Of a stretch of DNA of 8,020 nucleotides, positions 1-5,958 are shown piece after piece (the stretch's first letter is position 1; every line of letters starts with the position of its first letter). The translations under genes were made by a program, and so were the position numbers. The stretch spans positions 1-8,020 of the forward strand of contig JAFUWM010000269.1 in the NCBI GenBank assembly GCA_017483425.1, written 5' to 3'. Under the pieces are notes generated by a model. The model was not told the DNA's origin. It did no database searches and saw only the letters and a program-made list of their open reading frames with translations. The DNA comes from Lachnospiraceae bacterium. Lineage in GTDB: Bacteria; Bacillota; Clostridia; Lachnospirales; Lachnospiraceae.

Positions 1-209
1 GAAACCTCTGAAACTTCATCTACAGGCTGAGCCTCCTCTGATATTTCCGACTCTGAAGTCCCGGCAGGATCACTCTCCCCGGCAATATCCTCTGACACTG
101 TAGTTTCAGGCACATCCGCCTCCGGTGCCGCATACGCCGCTGCCGGAAGGATCATGGTCAGCGCCATGATCACCGCTGTTATCTTGATTTTTATATCGAT
201 CTTTTTCAT
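1..209 (-). CDS. Exported protein with acidic Ser/Glu-rich linker, N-terminal fragment (runs off left edge)
   Basis: The reading frame opens at an ATG at 209 and continues without a stop to the left edge, giving 69 codons. Residues 1-27 look like a typical signal peptide: a Lys-rich start (MKKIDIKIK), a hydrophobic core (ITAVIMALTMILPAAA) and a likely signal peptidase I site after AYA. The mature part is acidic and low in complexity, with Glu, Ser, Asp, Pro and Thr and the words TVSED and SEISEE. The same kind of linker follows the signal peptide of the transglutaminase-like protein at 1392-3566, so this is probably another large surface or secreted protein whose functional domains lie beyond the edge. 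An ATAAGG ribosome binding site sits 5 nt before the ATG. Function cannot be assigned from the visible part. I am confident that it is exported and not confident about anything else. Confidence 0.72.
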   Translation of the reverse strand, partial: MKKIDIKIKITAVIMALTMILPAAAYAAPEADVPETTVSEDIAGESDPAGTSESEISEEAQPVDEVSEV

Positions 210-251
210 ATTTACCTTATCCACTACTCAAAAAAACCTACAATCTAAATC

Positions 252-260
252 ATTTTACCA
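252..260 (-). promoter_or_regulatory. Candidate extended -10 promoter for the leftward exported gene
   Basis: Read on the minus strand this is TGGTAAAAT, a TGn extension plus a 5/6 match to TATAAT. It would start transcription about 36 nt before the ATG at 209. No good -35 box lies at the usual distance (the best hexamer 17 nt upstream is TGTAGT), which is tolerable for an extended -10 promoter. This rests on sequence match alone. Confidence 0.35.
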
Positions 261-342
261 CATTACCATCAAAAACTACAGTAAAAAATGCAACCTGCGA
301 CATTTGTTTATTTCTATTTTTTTTCTGATGTGATATCATTTT

Positions 343-369
343 TTGTAAGCAGCTATTCTCATATATGAT
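343..369 (+). promoter_or_regulatory. Weak candidate promoter for the GH114 gene
   Basis: TTGTAA (343-348, 4/6 match to TTGACA) and TATGAT (364-369, 5/6 match to TATAAT) are separated by only 15 nt, shorter than ideal. The 210-407 region between the two divergent genes is AT-rich and has no better pair on this strand. An 8-bp palindrome, TGATATCA, lies just upstream at 331-338. Treat this as a tentative placement. Confidence 0.28.
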
Positions 370-407
370 TATGCCGTAAGGCGTCTGAAAATCTTTAGGT
401 GCATTAG

Positions 408-1277
408 GTGGTTATGAAGCAGATATCAAAGATCGGTATATCAGTCTTATTGATTTTTTTGTTGACGCTGTTTTCCGCAGAGGTCATATCGGTTCGCGGT
501 CAGGACACAAAGAATAGCTATGATGACGGATACGGAGTCTATATAGGCCTTGATGACTATAAGACATTGAAAAAAGTCTCTGTAAAGGATGACATCATAG
601 TGATCGACGGTCAGTCTTTTACTTCCGGACAGATAAAAAAGCTCAAATCTGGCGGTAGAAGAGTATACAGCTACATTGATGTAGGATCGCTTGAGACCTA
701 CAGACCATATTACAAGAAATTCAAAAAACTGATCCTTGACAGCTATGAAAACTGGCCCGATGAGTATTGGATTGATGTATCAGACAGATCATGGCAGAAC
801 TATATAGCCGGAAAGATCGCAGGAAATCTGGTTAAGAAGGGCGTGGATGGTTTTTTTGTCGATAATTGTGATGTGTACTATGTTTATGACGAATCTGATG
901 CCATGTATAAGGGGCTTCTTAACATAGTGAAAAAATTGGACGGATACGGCGGGGATGTCATTATAAATGGGGGAGATGTATTTGTTACCAGATTAATCAA
1001 TGACAAAAAGACCGATTTCATAGACGGAGTGAATCAGGAATGTGTATTCAGCCGTATTACGGATTATGAAAATGATGTGTTCAAAAGTCAGACCAAAGAA
1101 GAAAAAAAATATTTCAAAAGCTATCTGTCAAAGGTGAAAAAGAACGGCCTTGACGTTTATCTTCTGGAATATACGCGAAACAAATCCGTAAAGAAAAAAA
1201 TAAAGTCATACTGCTCATCCAATGGTTTTCGATACTTTATTTCCGGCAAGGTTAGTCTCGACGGTTCGGCAGAATAA
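408..1277 (+). CDS. Exported GH114-family glycoside hydrolase, predicted endo-alpha-1,4-polygalactosaminidase (TM1410-like)
   Basis: This 289-residue protein has a hydrophobic N-terminal segment (about residues 11-28, ISVLLIFLLTLFSAEVIS) that acts as a signal peptide or membrane anchor. There is no lipobox cysteine. The rest matches the GH114 (PF03537) TIM-barrel pattern along its whole length: VYSYIDVGSLETYR (86-99), NWPDEYWIDV (115-124), KGVDGFFVDNCDVYY (144-158), INGGDVF (186-192), GVNQECVFSR (207-216) and a late VYLLEY strand (250-255). From family knowledge, the Asp of FFVDN (D152) and the Glu of NQE (E211) are the likely catalytic pair; both are present, so the enzyme looks intact. Family members cleave alpha-1,4-galactosamine-containing exopolysaccharides such as Pel and galactosaminogalactan, but many bacterial members are uncharacterised, so the substrate is inferred. 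The GTG at 408 has AGGTG 6 nt upstream (397-401). An ATG two codons later (414) is the alternative start. It stands alone on the plus strand between leftward genes. Confidence 0.85.
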   Translation: MVMKQISKIGISVLLIFLLTLFSAEVISVRGQDTKNSYDDGYGVYIGLDDYKTLKKVSVKDDIIVIDGQSFTSGQIKKLKSGGRRVYSYIDVGSLETYRPYYKKFKKLILDSYENWPDEYWIDVSDRSWQNYIAGKIAGNLVKKGVDGFFVDNCDVYYVYDESDAMYKGLLNIVKKLDGYGGDVIINGGDVFVTRLINDKKTDFIDGVNQECVFSRITDYENDVFKSQTKEEKKYFKSYLSKVKKNGLDVYLLEYTRNKSVKKKIKSYCSSNGFRYFISGKVSLDGSAE

Positions 1278-1340
1278 TACATGGATCATGCCCCAAATCC
1301 TTGAGCGTAATAACCCTTAATCTGACAGAGGCTCAGAATT

Positions 1341-1377
1341 AAAAAAGGAAGCGCCGGTATTGAACGCTCCCTTTTTT
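1341..1377. terminator. Bidirectional rho-independent terminator between convergent genes
   Basis: An inverted repeat has arms at 1341-1353 (AAAAAAGGAAGCG) and 1365-1377 (CGCTCCCTTTTTT) with an 11-nt loop. The A tract on one side and the T tract on the other let it work in both directions. Transcribed leftward, the stem pairs fully through one G-U wobble. Transcribed rightward, the same position is an A-C mismatch, so it should be stronger for the leftward transglutaminase gene (stop at 1392) than for the rightward GH114 gene (stop at 1277). A small TCTGA/TCAGA hairpin at 1321-1337 lies just before it on the GH114 side. Confidence 0.85.
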
Positions 1378-1391
1378 GATTTATTATTCTT

Positions 1392-3566
1392 CTAATTCTT
1401 TTTCCATATAGCGTACAGCTTGACTGTTCCGTTTTTCTTTGCTGTAAGATTCTTTACGGAGGCCTTGTCTTTATAGGTCTTTCCTTTTCCGTTTGGTTTA
1501 GTGTTCCAACCGACAAAGGTATAGCCCTTGCGACTGAATTTATTTGCGGTGAGCTTGTAGCTCTTGCCGTATTTGCAGTTTGAGAGGGTCTGCATGGTTC
1601 CCTTTCCGCCGTTCTTGTCGAATACTATACTGTACTTGTTTGAAGTCCATTTTGCATACAGTACGTAATGCTTCTTGTTGGATCCTTTTATTGTCTTTAT
1701 GCGACTCTTAAACTTTGAGTCAGTATACCATCCCGCAAAGGTATAGCCTTTCTTTGTGGGACTTTTTAGCTTTATGGTCCCGCTGTTCGCCTTATAGACA
1801 GTTGGATTATTCTTATTATTCTTTCCACCGTTCAGATTATATTTTATTGTGTAGCGCGCCAGTGATGGGCTGTAATTTCTGGAGGATTCAGGTGCTTTAC
1901 CGGTCCAGTAAGAGTACCAGTTATGACCGTAATTATAATTATAAGTATTCATGTATGAATCGCTTTTCAGGAAATAATCATAGGCACAGCCTGCCGCAGA
2001 ATCATTGTCATCCCATGTGGTATCAATGCAGTACCATCTCCCGTCCACGTAGACCTTATTCCATTGATGACCTGAACCGGAAATGGAGGCTGATTCCATG
2101 CCGATAAGCCTTGTGATCGCTGTAAATCCCTGGGAATAACCCGCACATACGGTTTTTTTGTAGCTGCCCGTGAAAGTGCTGATGAGAGACTGGTCGAAGT
2201 ACATATTTCCTGCCTTCCAGTCCTTCCAGTTTGTTGAGTTGCCATAGTAATAGGCCTGATAGTCATACATTACCCGCTTGCAGACAAGGTTCTGAGCCTT
2301 TTTTGCTCTGTTGTACTGACCTGAGGCTTTTTTAACTGAGTTTGCCATTGAGTTCATGTTCTTTGCGATCTCATTCGCCCTGCTCTTGATCTCGGAGGGG
2401 GTATCCGCGCCAGGTAGGAAACAGAAAGCAAGGGCGCGTTTTCCGCTGCTATTGCCATAATACCAACTGGTCGTGAGGAAAAAGGCCTGCGGATTGTTAA
2501 GATAATAAATCAGGTAAACGTTACCTGCCTGGGTGTAGGACAGACTACCTGTTGGTATGTAAGCAGTCAAAGGCTGACCGCCGTATTTGGTGGCCTTTTT
2601 TCCATAGTAGAGATACTGTGTTACCCATTTGTTGATCCTGTTATAAAAAGCCTTTTCTGCAGATGAAAGCTTTTTATATGAATAGTTTGAGGACTTGGCA
2701 CTGATCTTTTTAAAAGTATTATAAGTACTTTTAGACAGCATTATTTTTGCCGCGTTATACGGTACATCAGCGTCCGCTACGTTATCCATGCTGTCACCAT
2801 AGTCAGCCTTAAACTCCTCTGTATATTCTCCTGTACCCTGCTCCTCCTCTATCTCGCCAGTGAGGGTGTTGGGACTCATCACGCTGAATGCGGTCGGCAG
2901 TTCGCCGTCCTCGCCGGTATCCCCGGTCTTTATCTGATCTTCAAAATAGATCTCCATGAGGAGAGTCCCCGCTATCTCGTCATCGGTAAGGGAGGCTGAA
3001 GTCTCGTTATCTATACTTCCCCTGAAAACAAAGGATGTATAACTGTCGTCACTGAAATCATCTATGCACTTCCAGGTGACATCTACTTTGGTTTCAGTCC
3101 CATCATCTAAAGTGGCTCCCCATTTATCCGGCAGAACGGCAACCGCCTCTTCTTCCGAGCCTTTCTTTTCAATGTTTATTATACGCTCAGAAACCGGAAT
3201 CCACTCAAGCTCTTTCACCGGATTTCCGTCGCCGGACACAGTATTTACAGAAGCCGAATCTGCATATACAGGGTTATCGGAAATTACATCCTCCGAAACG
3301 CCGGATTCTTTTGTATGATCTGTTGATACAGAATCCTCAGATACCGAATCATCCGATATTATATTCTCAGTTTGCTCTATATCATTTTTGACATCCTGCC
3401 GGCCGGCTTCTGAGTCAGAGACATCCGTGGATTCGACCTCTGCTGTAGCTGCCTCCTCCATTTTATCTGTTGTTTGCGCGGCATCGGCATAAGCATTAAC
3501 AGATGCAAAAGGCAGCTGAGCGAGTATCAGCGCTATTATCAGTAATACAGAAATCCTTTTCTTCAT
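1392..3566 (-). CDS. Secreted transglutaminase-like protein with Ig-like region and InlB-type C-terminal repeats
   Basis: This is 724 residues from the ATG at 3566. Architecture: signal peptide at about 1-28 (MKKR, hydrophobic core, AYADA cleavage region); acidic Ser/Asp/Glu linker at about 30-115 with repeated VSED/ISDN words; an Ig-like region at about 117-210 (LPDKWGATLDDGTE, VDVTWKCIDD); a helical segment followed by a transglutaminase-like domain at about 420-545; and two InlB/Listeria-Bacteroides repeats at about 571-640 and 644-721, ending in AIWKKN. The papain-like triad is visible: Cys474 in TVCAGYSQGF, His500 in SGHQWNKV and Asp515 in CIDTTWDD, so catalysis (protein crosslinking or peptide cleavage) is plausible. 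The substrate is unknown. There is no LPXTG motif, so any surface attachment would have to go through the repeats or be non-covalent. An in-frame ATG at 3584 would start within the ribosome binding site; AGGAGG at 3575-3580 lies 8 nt before the ATG at 3566, so 3566 is preferred. It has its own promoter and converges on the GH114 gene. Confidence 0.9.
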   Translation of the reverse strand: MKKRISVLLIIALILAQLPFASVNAYADAAQTTDKMEEAATAEVESTDVSDSEAGRQDVKNDIEQTENIISDDSVSEDSVSTDHTKESGVSEDVISDNPVYADSASVNTVSGDGNPVKELEWIPVSERIINIEKKGSEEEAVAVLPDKWGATLDDGTETKVDVTWKCIDDFSDDSYTSFVFRGSIDNETSASLTDDEIAGTLLMEIYFEDQIKTGDTGEDGELPTAFSVMSPNTLTGEIEEEQGTGEYTEEFKADYGDSMDNVADADVPYNAAKIMLSKSTYNTFKKISAKSSNYSYKKLSSAEKAFYNRINKWVTQYLYYGKKATKYGGQPLTAYIPTGSLSYTQAGNVYLIYYLNNPQAFFLTTSWYYGNSSGKRALAFCFLPGADTPSEIKSRANEIAKNMNSMANSVKKASGQYNRAKKAQNLVCKRVMYDYQAYYYGNSTNWKDWKAGNMYFDQSLISTFTGSYKKTVCAGYSQGFTAITRLIGMESASISGSGHQWNKVYVDGRWYCIDTTWDDNDSAAGCAYDYFLKSDSYMNTYNYNYGHNWYSYWTGKAPESSRNYSPSLARYTIKYNLNGGKNNKNNPTVYKANSGTIKLKSPTKKGYTFAGWYTDSKFKSRIKTIKGSNKKHYVLYAKWTSNKYSIVFDKNGGKGTMQTLSNCKYGKSYKLTANKFSRKGYTFVGWNTKPNGKGKTYKDKASVKNLTAKKNGTVKLYAIWKKN
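1404..1856 (-). repeat. Two tandem InlB-type (Listeria-Bacteroides) repeats encoded at the 3' end of the transglutaminase gene
   Basis: Each unit shows the family signature: a YxIxYxxNGG or YSIVFDKNGG start, a KKGYTFAGW or RKGYTFVGW centre, and a LYAKW or LYAIW end. Unit 1 maps to about 1647-1856 and unit 2 to about 1404-1637. The protein copies are diverged and are not DNA-identical repeats. In known proteins such units are small beta-grasp modules on surface proteins. Their ligand here is unknown. Confidence 0.85.
3231..3362 (-). repeat. Degenerate VSED/ISDN-type linker repeat in the transglutaminase gene
   Basis: The encoded stretch repeats a short acidic word: IISDD, SVSED, SVSTD, GVSED, VISDN, TVSGD. 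It follows the signal peptide and probably forms an extended, disordered spacer that holds the folded domains away from the envelope. The partial exported protein at 1-209 has a similar, shorter stretch. The low-complexity acidic composition is seen directly; the spacer role is inferred. Confidence 0.6.
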
Positions 3567-3574
3567 CAAATCCC

Positions 3575-3582
3575 CCTCCTCC
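3575..3582 (-). promoter_or_regulatory. Strong ribosome binding site that fixes the transglutaminase start at 3566
   Basis: On the minus strand this is GGAGGAGG followed by GGGATTTG and the ATG at 3566-3564, an ideal 8-nt spacing for AGGAGG. The upstream ATG at 3584-3582 overlaps this site and has no comparable site of its own. Confidence 0.85.
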
Positions 3583-3605
3583 ATTTCACTCTCGAATATT
3601 ATTTA

Positions 3606-3634
3606 ATTATATCGTCTCTCACTCCGTCTTTCAA
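3606..3634 (-). promoter_or_regulatory. Near-consensus sigma-A promoter of the transglutaminase gene
   Basis: On the minus strand, TTGAAA (3629-3634, 5/6 match to TTGACA) is followed after exactly 17 nt by TATAAT (3606-3611, 6/6). Transcription should begin near 3599, leaving a leader of about 33 nt before the ATG at 3566. The -35 box lies just 11 nt past the rarA stop codon, and no terminator precedes it, so readthrough from the rarA operon may add to expression. Confidence 0.8.
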
Positions 3635-3645
3635 CACGTTAAAGC

Positions 3646-4971
3646 TCACAGACCGGAATGTTCCTCTTTCCATTTTTTGATCTGATCCAGGCGCTCTCTG
3701 AATTTCACCTCTTCGCCCTGGTGTCCGGGATTATAGTATTCTCTGCCCAGAAGATTGTCCGGCAGACATTGCAGATCAGTCAGTTTGTCCTCATAATCAT
3801 GCGCGTATTTGTAACCGTGTCCATAACCAAGCTCATCCATAAGCTTTGTCGGAGCATTTCGTATGACCAGAGGCACAGGCTCGGCAAGATCGTTCAGCGC
3901 ATCCTCTCTTGCTGTATTATATGCCGTTTCCATCGCATTTGATTTGGGCGCGAGCGCCATATATATGACCGCCTCCGTCAGATGCACGTTACACTCGGGT
4001 ACGCCAATGAAATGACAGGCCTGGTATGCGGAGATTGCAAGCGTCATGGCATAGGGATCCGCGAGCCCCACATCCTCAGCCGCGAATCTGGTGACTCTTC
4101 TCGCGATATATATAGGGTCTTCTCCGGCTTCAAGCATCCGGGCAAGCCAGTATACCGCCGCGTCAGGATCTGAGTTCCTCATGGACTTATGAAGGGCGGA
4201 GATCAAATTATAGTGTTCCTCTCCGTTTTTATCATAAAGAAGCGCTTTCTTTCCGGTTATCTGCTCAATAGTCTGCTTAGTGACAGTGATGCCTCCGCCC
4301 TCATCCATGTCGCCGTTAAGCACCGCCATTTCAAGCGTTGAGAGCGCCATCCTGGCATCACCGTTTGAAAACGCTGCTATCATACCCACCAGATCATCCG
4401 CTATATCTATTTTCTGCCCGCCAAATCCCCTGGGGCTTTCAAGCGCCTGATTCAGCAGATTTATGATATCATCCTTTGTGAGACCCTTTAATACAAACAC
4501 CTTGCATCTGGAAAGCAAAGCGCTGTTTACCTCAAACGAAGGATTCTCCGTGGTCGCGCCTATGAGTATGATCGTTCCCCGCTCGACAAAAGGAAGAAAA
4601 GCGTCCTGCTGGGCTTTATTAAACCGGTGGATCTCATCTACAAAAACTATGGTCTTTTGCCCATAGCTTTTCATCCGGTCCGCCTCCTGCATGACCTCTT
4701 TTATTTCCTTGATCCCGCTCGTTACAGCCGAGAATGTAATGAACTGCGCCTGAGTCCTCTGCGCTATGATCTGCGCCAGAGTAGTTTTTCCCACGCCGGG
4801 CGGCCCCCAAAAAATCATGGATGATATCTGGTCATTTTCTATAAGGCGTCTCAGCACCTTGCCGGAGCCTACCAGATGCTCCTGACCCACATACTCATCC
4901 AGACTTGCCGGCCTGAGACGCGCGGCAAGAGGCTCCGGTATGCTTTTGTCAAACAAGGACATCTGCGGCAT
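3646..4971 (-). CDS. rarA: Replication-associated recombination protein A (RarA/MgsA), clamp-loader-type AAA+ ATPase
   Basis: RarA is a cytoplasmic AAA+ ATPase related to clamp loaders and to eukaryotic WRNIP1/Mgs1. It acts at stalled replication forks and gaps. The 441 residues match the usual full length. Visible motifs: N-terminal MSLFD and PLAARLRPASLDEYVGQEHL (about 14-33), Walker A GPPGVGKT (56-63), Walker B IVFVDEIH (108-115), sensor 1 GATTENPS (138-145), arginine finger R155 in LLSRC, and sensor 2 R206 in GDARMAL. The C-terminal tetramerisation region carries the typical EDVGLADP, YMALAPKSN and LGYGHGYKYAHD motifs. Nothing is missing. The ATG at 4971 follows AAGGAGG (4982-4988) by 10 nt; that ribosome binding site overlaps the TAA stop of manA, so the two genes are tightly packed and probably co-transcribed. 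A second in-frame ATG three codons later is less well placed. The position next to mannose genes seems a packing arrangement; no functional link is visible. Confidence 0.97.
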   Translation of the reverse strand: MPQMSLFDKSIPEPLAARLRPASLDEYVGQEHLVGSGKVLRRLIENDQISSMIFWGPPGVGKTTLAQIIAQRTQAQFITFSAVTSGIKEIKEVMQEADRMKSYGQKTIVFVDEIHRFNKAQQDAFLPFVERGTIILIGATTENPSFEVNSALLSRCKVFVLKGLTKDDIINLLNQALESPRGFGGQKIDIADDLVGMIAAFSNGDARMALSTLEMAVLNGDMDEGGGITVTKQTIEQITGKKALLYDKNGEEHYNLISALHKSMRNSDPDAAVYWLARMLEAGEDPIYIARRVTRFAAEDVGLADPYAMTLAISAYQACHFIGVPECNVHLTEAVIYMALAPKSNAMETAYNTAREDALNDLAEPVPLVIRNAPTKLMDELGYGHGYKYAHDYEDKLTDLQCLPDNLLGREYYNPGHQGEEVKFRERLDQIKKWKEEHSGL

Positions 4972-4986
4972 TATCCCATCCCCTCC

Positions 4987-5958
4987 TTAACACCTGACCT
5001 TCAGCAGGGTGCATTCCCCTATGACGTGGCATCTGCCGAGAGAAGCCGGAAGAAATATACATGCCCCCTTGTCAAACCTGACGGGCTTATTTGATTCGTC
5101 CGTTTCCAGACCGCCATTTCCGTCTATACAGAGTAATACCTGAAATGAAGTATCAAGTACAGAAAAAGAGAAGCCCTTCGTCACCTGTACACGCTCCACT
5201 TCAAAGTATTCACAGCGGCACAGAAGCTCCCTCGCGCAGCCAAAATAATATCTGACCATGTGCTGTGGCTGCCGGATCAGCTTTACAGGCTTCATATCAA
5301 GTACCTCTGCCGCCTTGTCAAAGTGCAGTGGTCTTTTATTCCCGTCCTTATCTGTACGGTTATAGTCATAAAGCCTGTATGTCAGGTTTGAGCTCTCCTG
5401 TACCTCGACTATGACGATACCCTTGCCTATGGCGTGCACCGTACCGGGGTGAACGAAAAAAACATCCCCTTTGTGTACAGGGATATGATGTACCATACCT
5501 TCAAGCCGTCCCTCATCGATAGCCTCACGAAGCTTTTCCCTGTTCATGGGATGCTCAAACCCATAGATAAGCTCCGCTCCCTCTTCCGCATCCAGCACAT
5601 ACCAGAACTCGGTCTTGCCGTTATCCCCTTCATGCGACCTTGCGTATTCGTCATCCGGATGTACCTGTATGGACAGATCCGCCGCGGCATCTATGAACTT
5701 GATAAGGATCGGCATGGCGTCACTTTTGCTTCCCAGAAACTGCGGATTAGAGCTTATGACATCCTTTAACGTGAGTCCGTCATATTCCCCTCCGGCCACG
5801 ATGCTCATGCCGTCCGGATGTACGGAGCACTCCCATGACTCCGCAAGGGGTGTAACGTCAAGGTCTGCTTTATTATATTCTTTTTTCAGCCTCTCTCCGC
5901 CCCACATATAGCCTTTTCCGGCAGGTTTGAGACGCAGAGGCACGGGTTTTTTATTCAT
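4987..5958 (-). CDS. manA: Class I mannose-6-phosphate isomerase (zinc enzyme, short Firmicutes type)
   Basis: ManA interconverts mannose-6-phosphate and fructose-6-phosphate in the cytoplasm. Together with ManC and a phosphomannomutase it supplies GDP-mannose; in reverse it lets mannose enter glycolysis. The 323 residues fit the short Gram-positive class (about 315). Zinc ligands are recognisable: Q98 and H100 in SIQVHPDD, E117 in KTEFWYV and H175 in HPGTVHAIG. The active-site arginine region reads TYRLYDYNR (193-201, R195). A C-terminal cupin-like half (about 240-323) completes the fold. The ATG at 5958 overlaps the manC TGA stop in an ATGA tetranucleotide, and no Shine-Dalgarno sequence is visible before it, so translation probably depends on ribosomes finishing manC. 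The direct coupling to manC favours a biosynthetic role over mannose catabolism; this is an inference. Confidence 0.95.
   Translation of the reverse strand: MNKKPVPLRLKPAGKGYMWGGERLKKEYNKADLDVTPLAESWECSVHPDGMSIVAGGEYDGLTLKDVISSNPQFLGSKSDAMPILIKFIDAAADLSIQVHPDDEYARSHEGDNGKTEFWYVLDAEEGAELIYGFEHPMNREKLREAIDEGRLEGMVHHIPVHKGDVFFVHPGTVHAIGKGIVIVEVQESSNLTYRLYDYNRTDKDGNKRPLHFDKAAEVLDMKPVKLIRQPQHMVRYYFGCARELLCRCEYFEVERVQVTKGFSFSVLDTSFQVLLCIDGNGGLETDESNKPVRFDKGACIFLPASLGRCHVIGECTLLKVRC
5955..5958 (-). promoter_or_regulatory. ATGA stop/start overlap coupling manC and manA translation
   Basis: The TGA of manC (5957-5955) and the ATG of manA (5958-5956) share bases in ATGA. The preceding minus-strand sequence (GAGCTTCCTGT) has no purine-rich ribosome binding site, unlike the strong AAGGAGG sites before manC and rarA. 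This is the usual layout for termination-reinitiation. Confidence 0.75.

Noticed and set aside
331..338. Palindrome TGATATCA as an operator
   Set aside because: It is a single 8-bp AT-rich palindrome in AT-rich intergenic DNA, with no second copy nearby and no recognised regulator.
372..383. Small hairpin TGCC-GTAA-GGCG upstream of the GH114 gene, considered as a riboswitch or attenuator element
   Set aside because: It is only a 4-bp stem with a GNRA-type loop, with no further paired structure and no T tract. That is not enough to call a regulatory RNA.
1715..2107. 130-codon plus-strand open frame inside the transglutaminase gene
   Set aside because: It is antisense to a conserved region that includes the catalytic triad, has a Ser/Arg/Tyr-rich composition unlike a real protein, and no convincing ribosome binding site was seen. 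It is a shadow of the coding strand.
3567..3645. Possible terminator between rarA and the transglutaminase gene
   Set aside because: The only fold is a weak CTTT/AAAG stem around 3625-3645 with no GC-rich stem or T run. The region is better explained by the promoter.
5434..5911. Two overlapping plus-strand open frames antisense to manA
   Set aside because: manA is fully explained by conserved zinc and active-site motifs. The antisense frames match no domain I recognise and carry low-complexity Ser/Arg/Leu composition.
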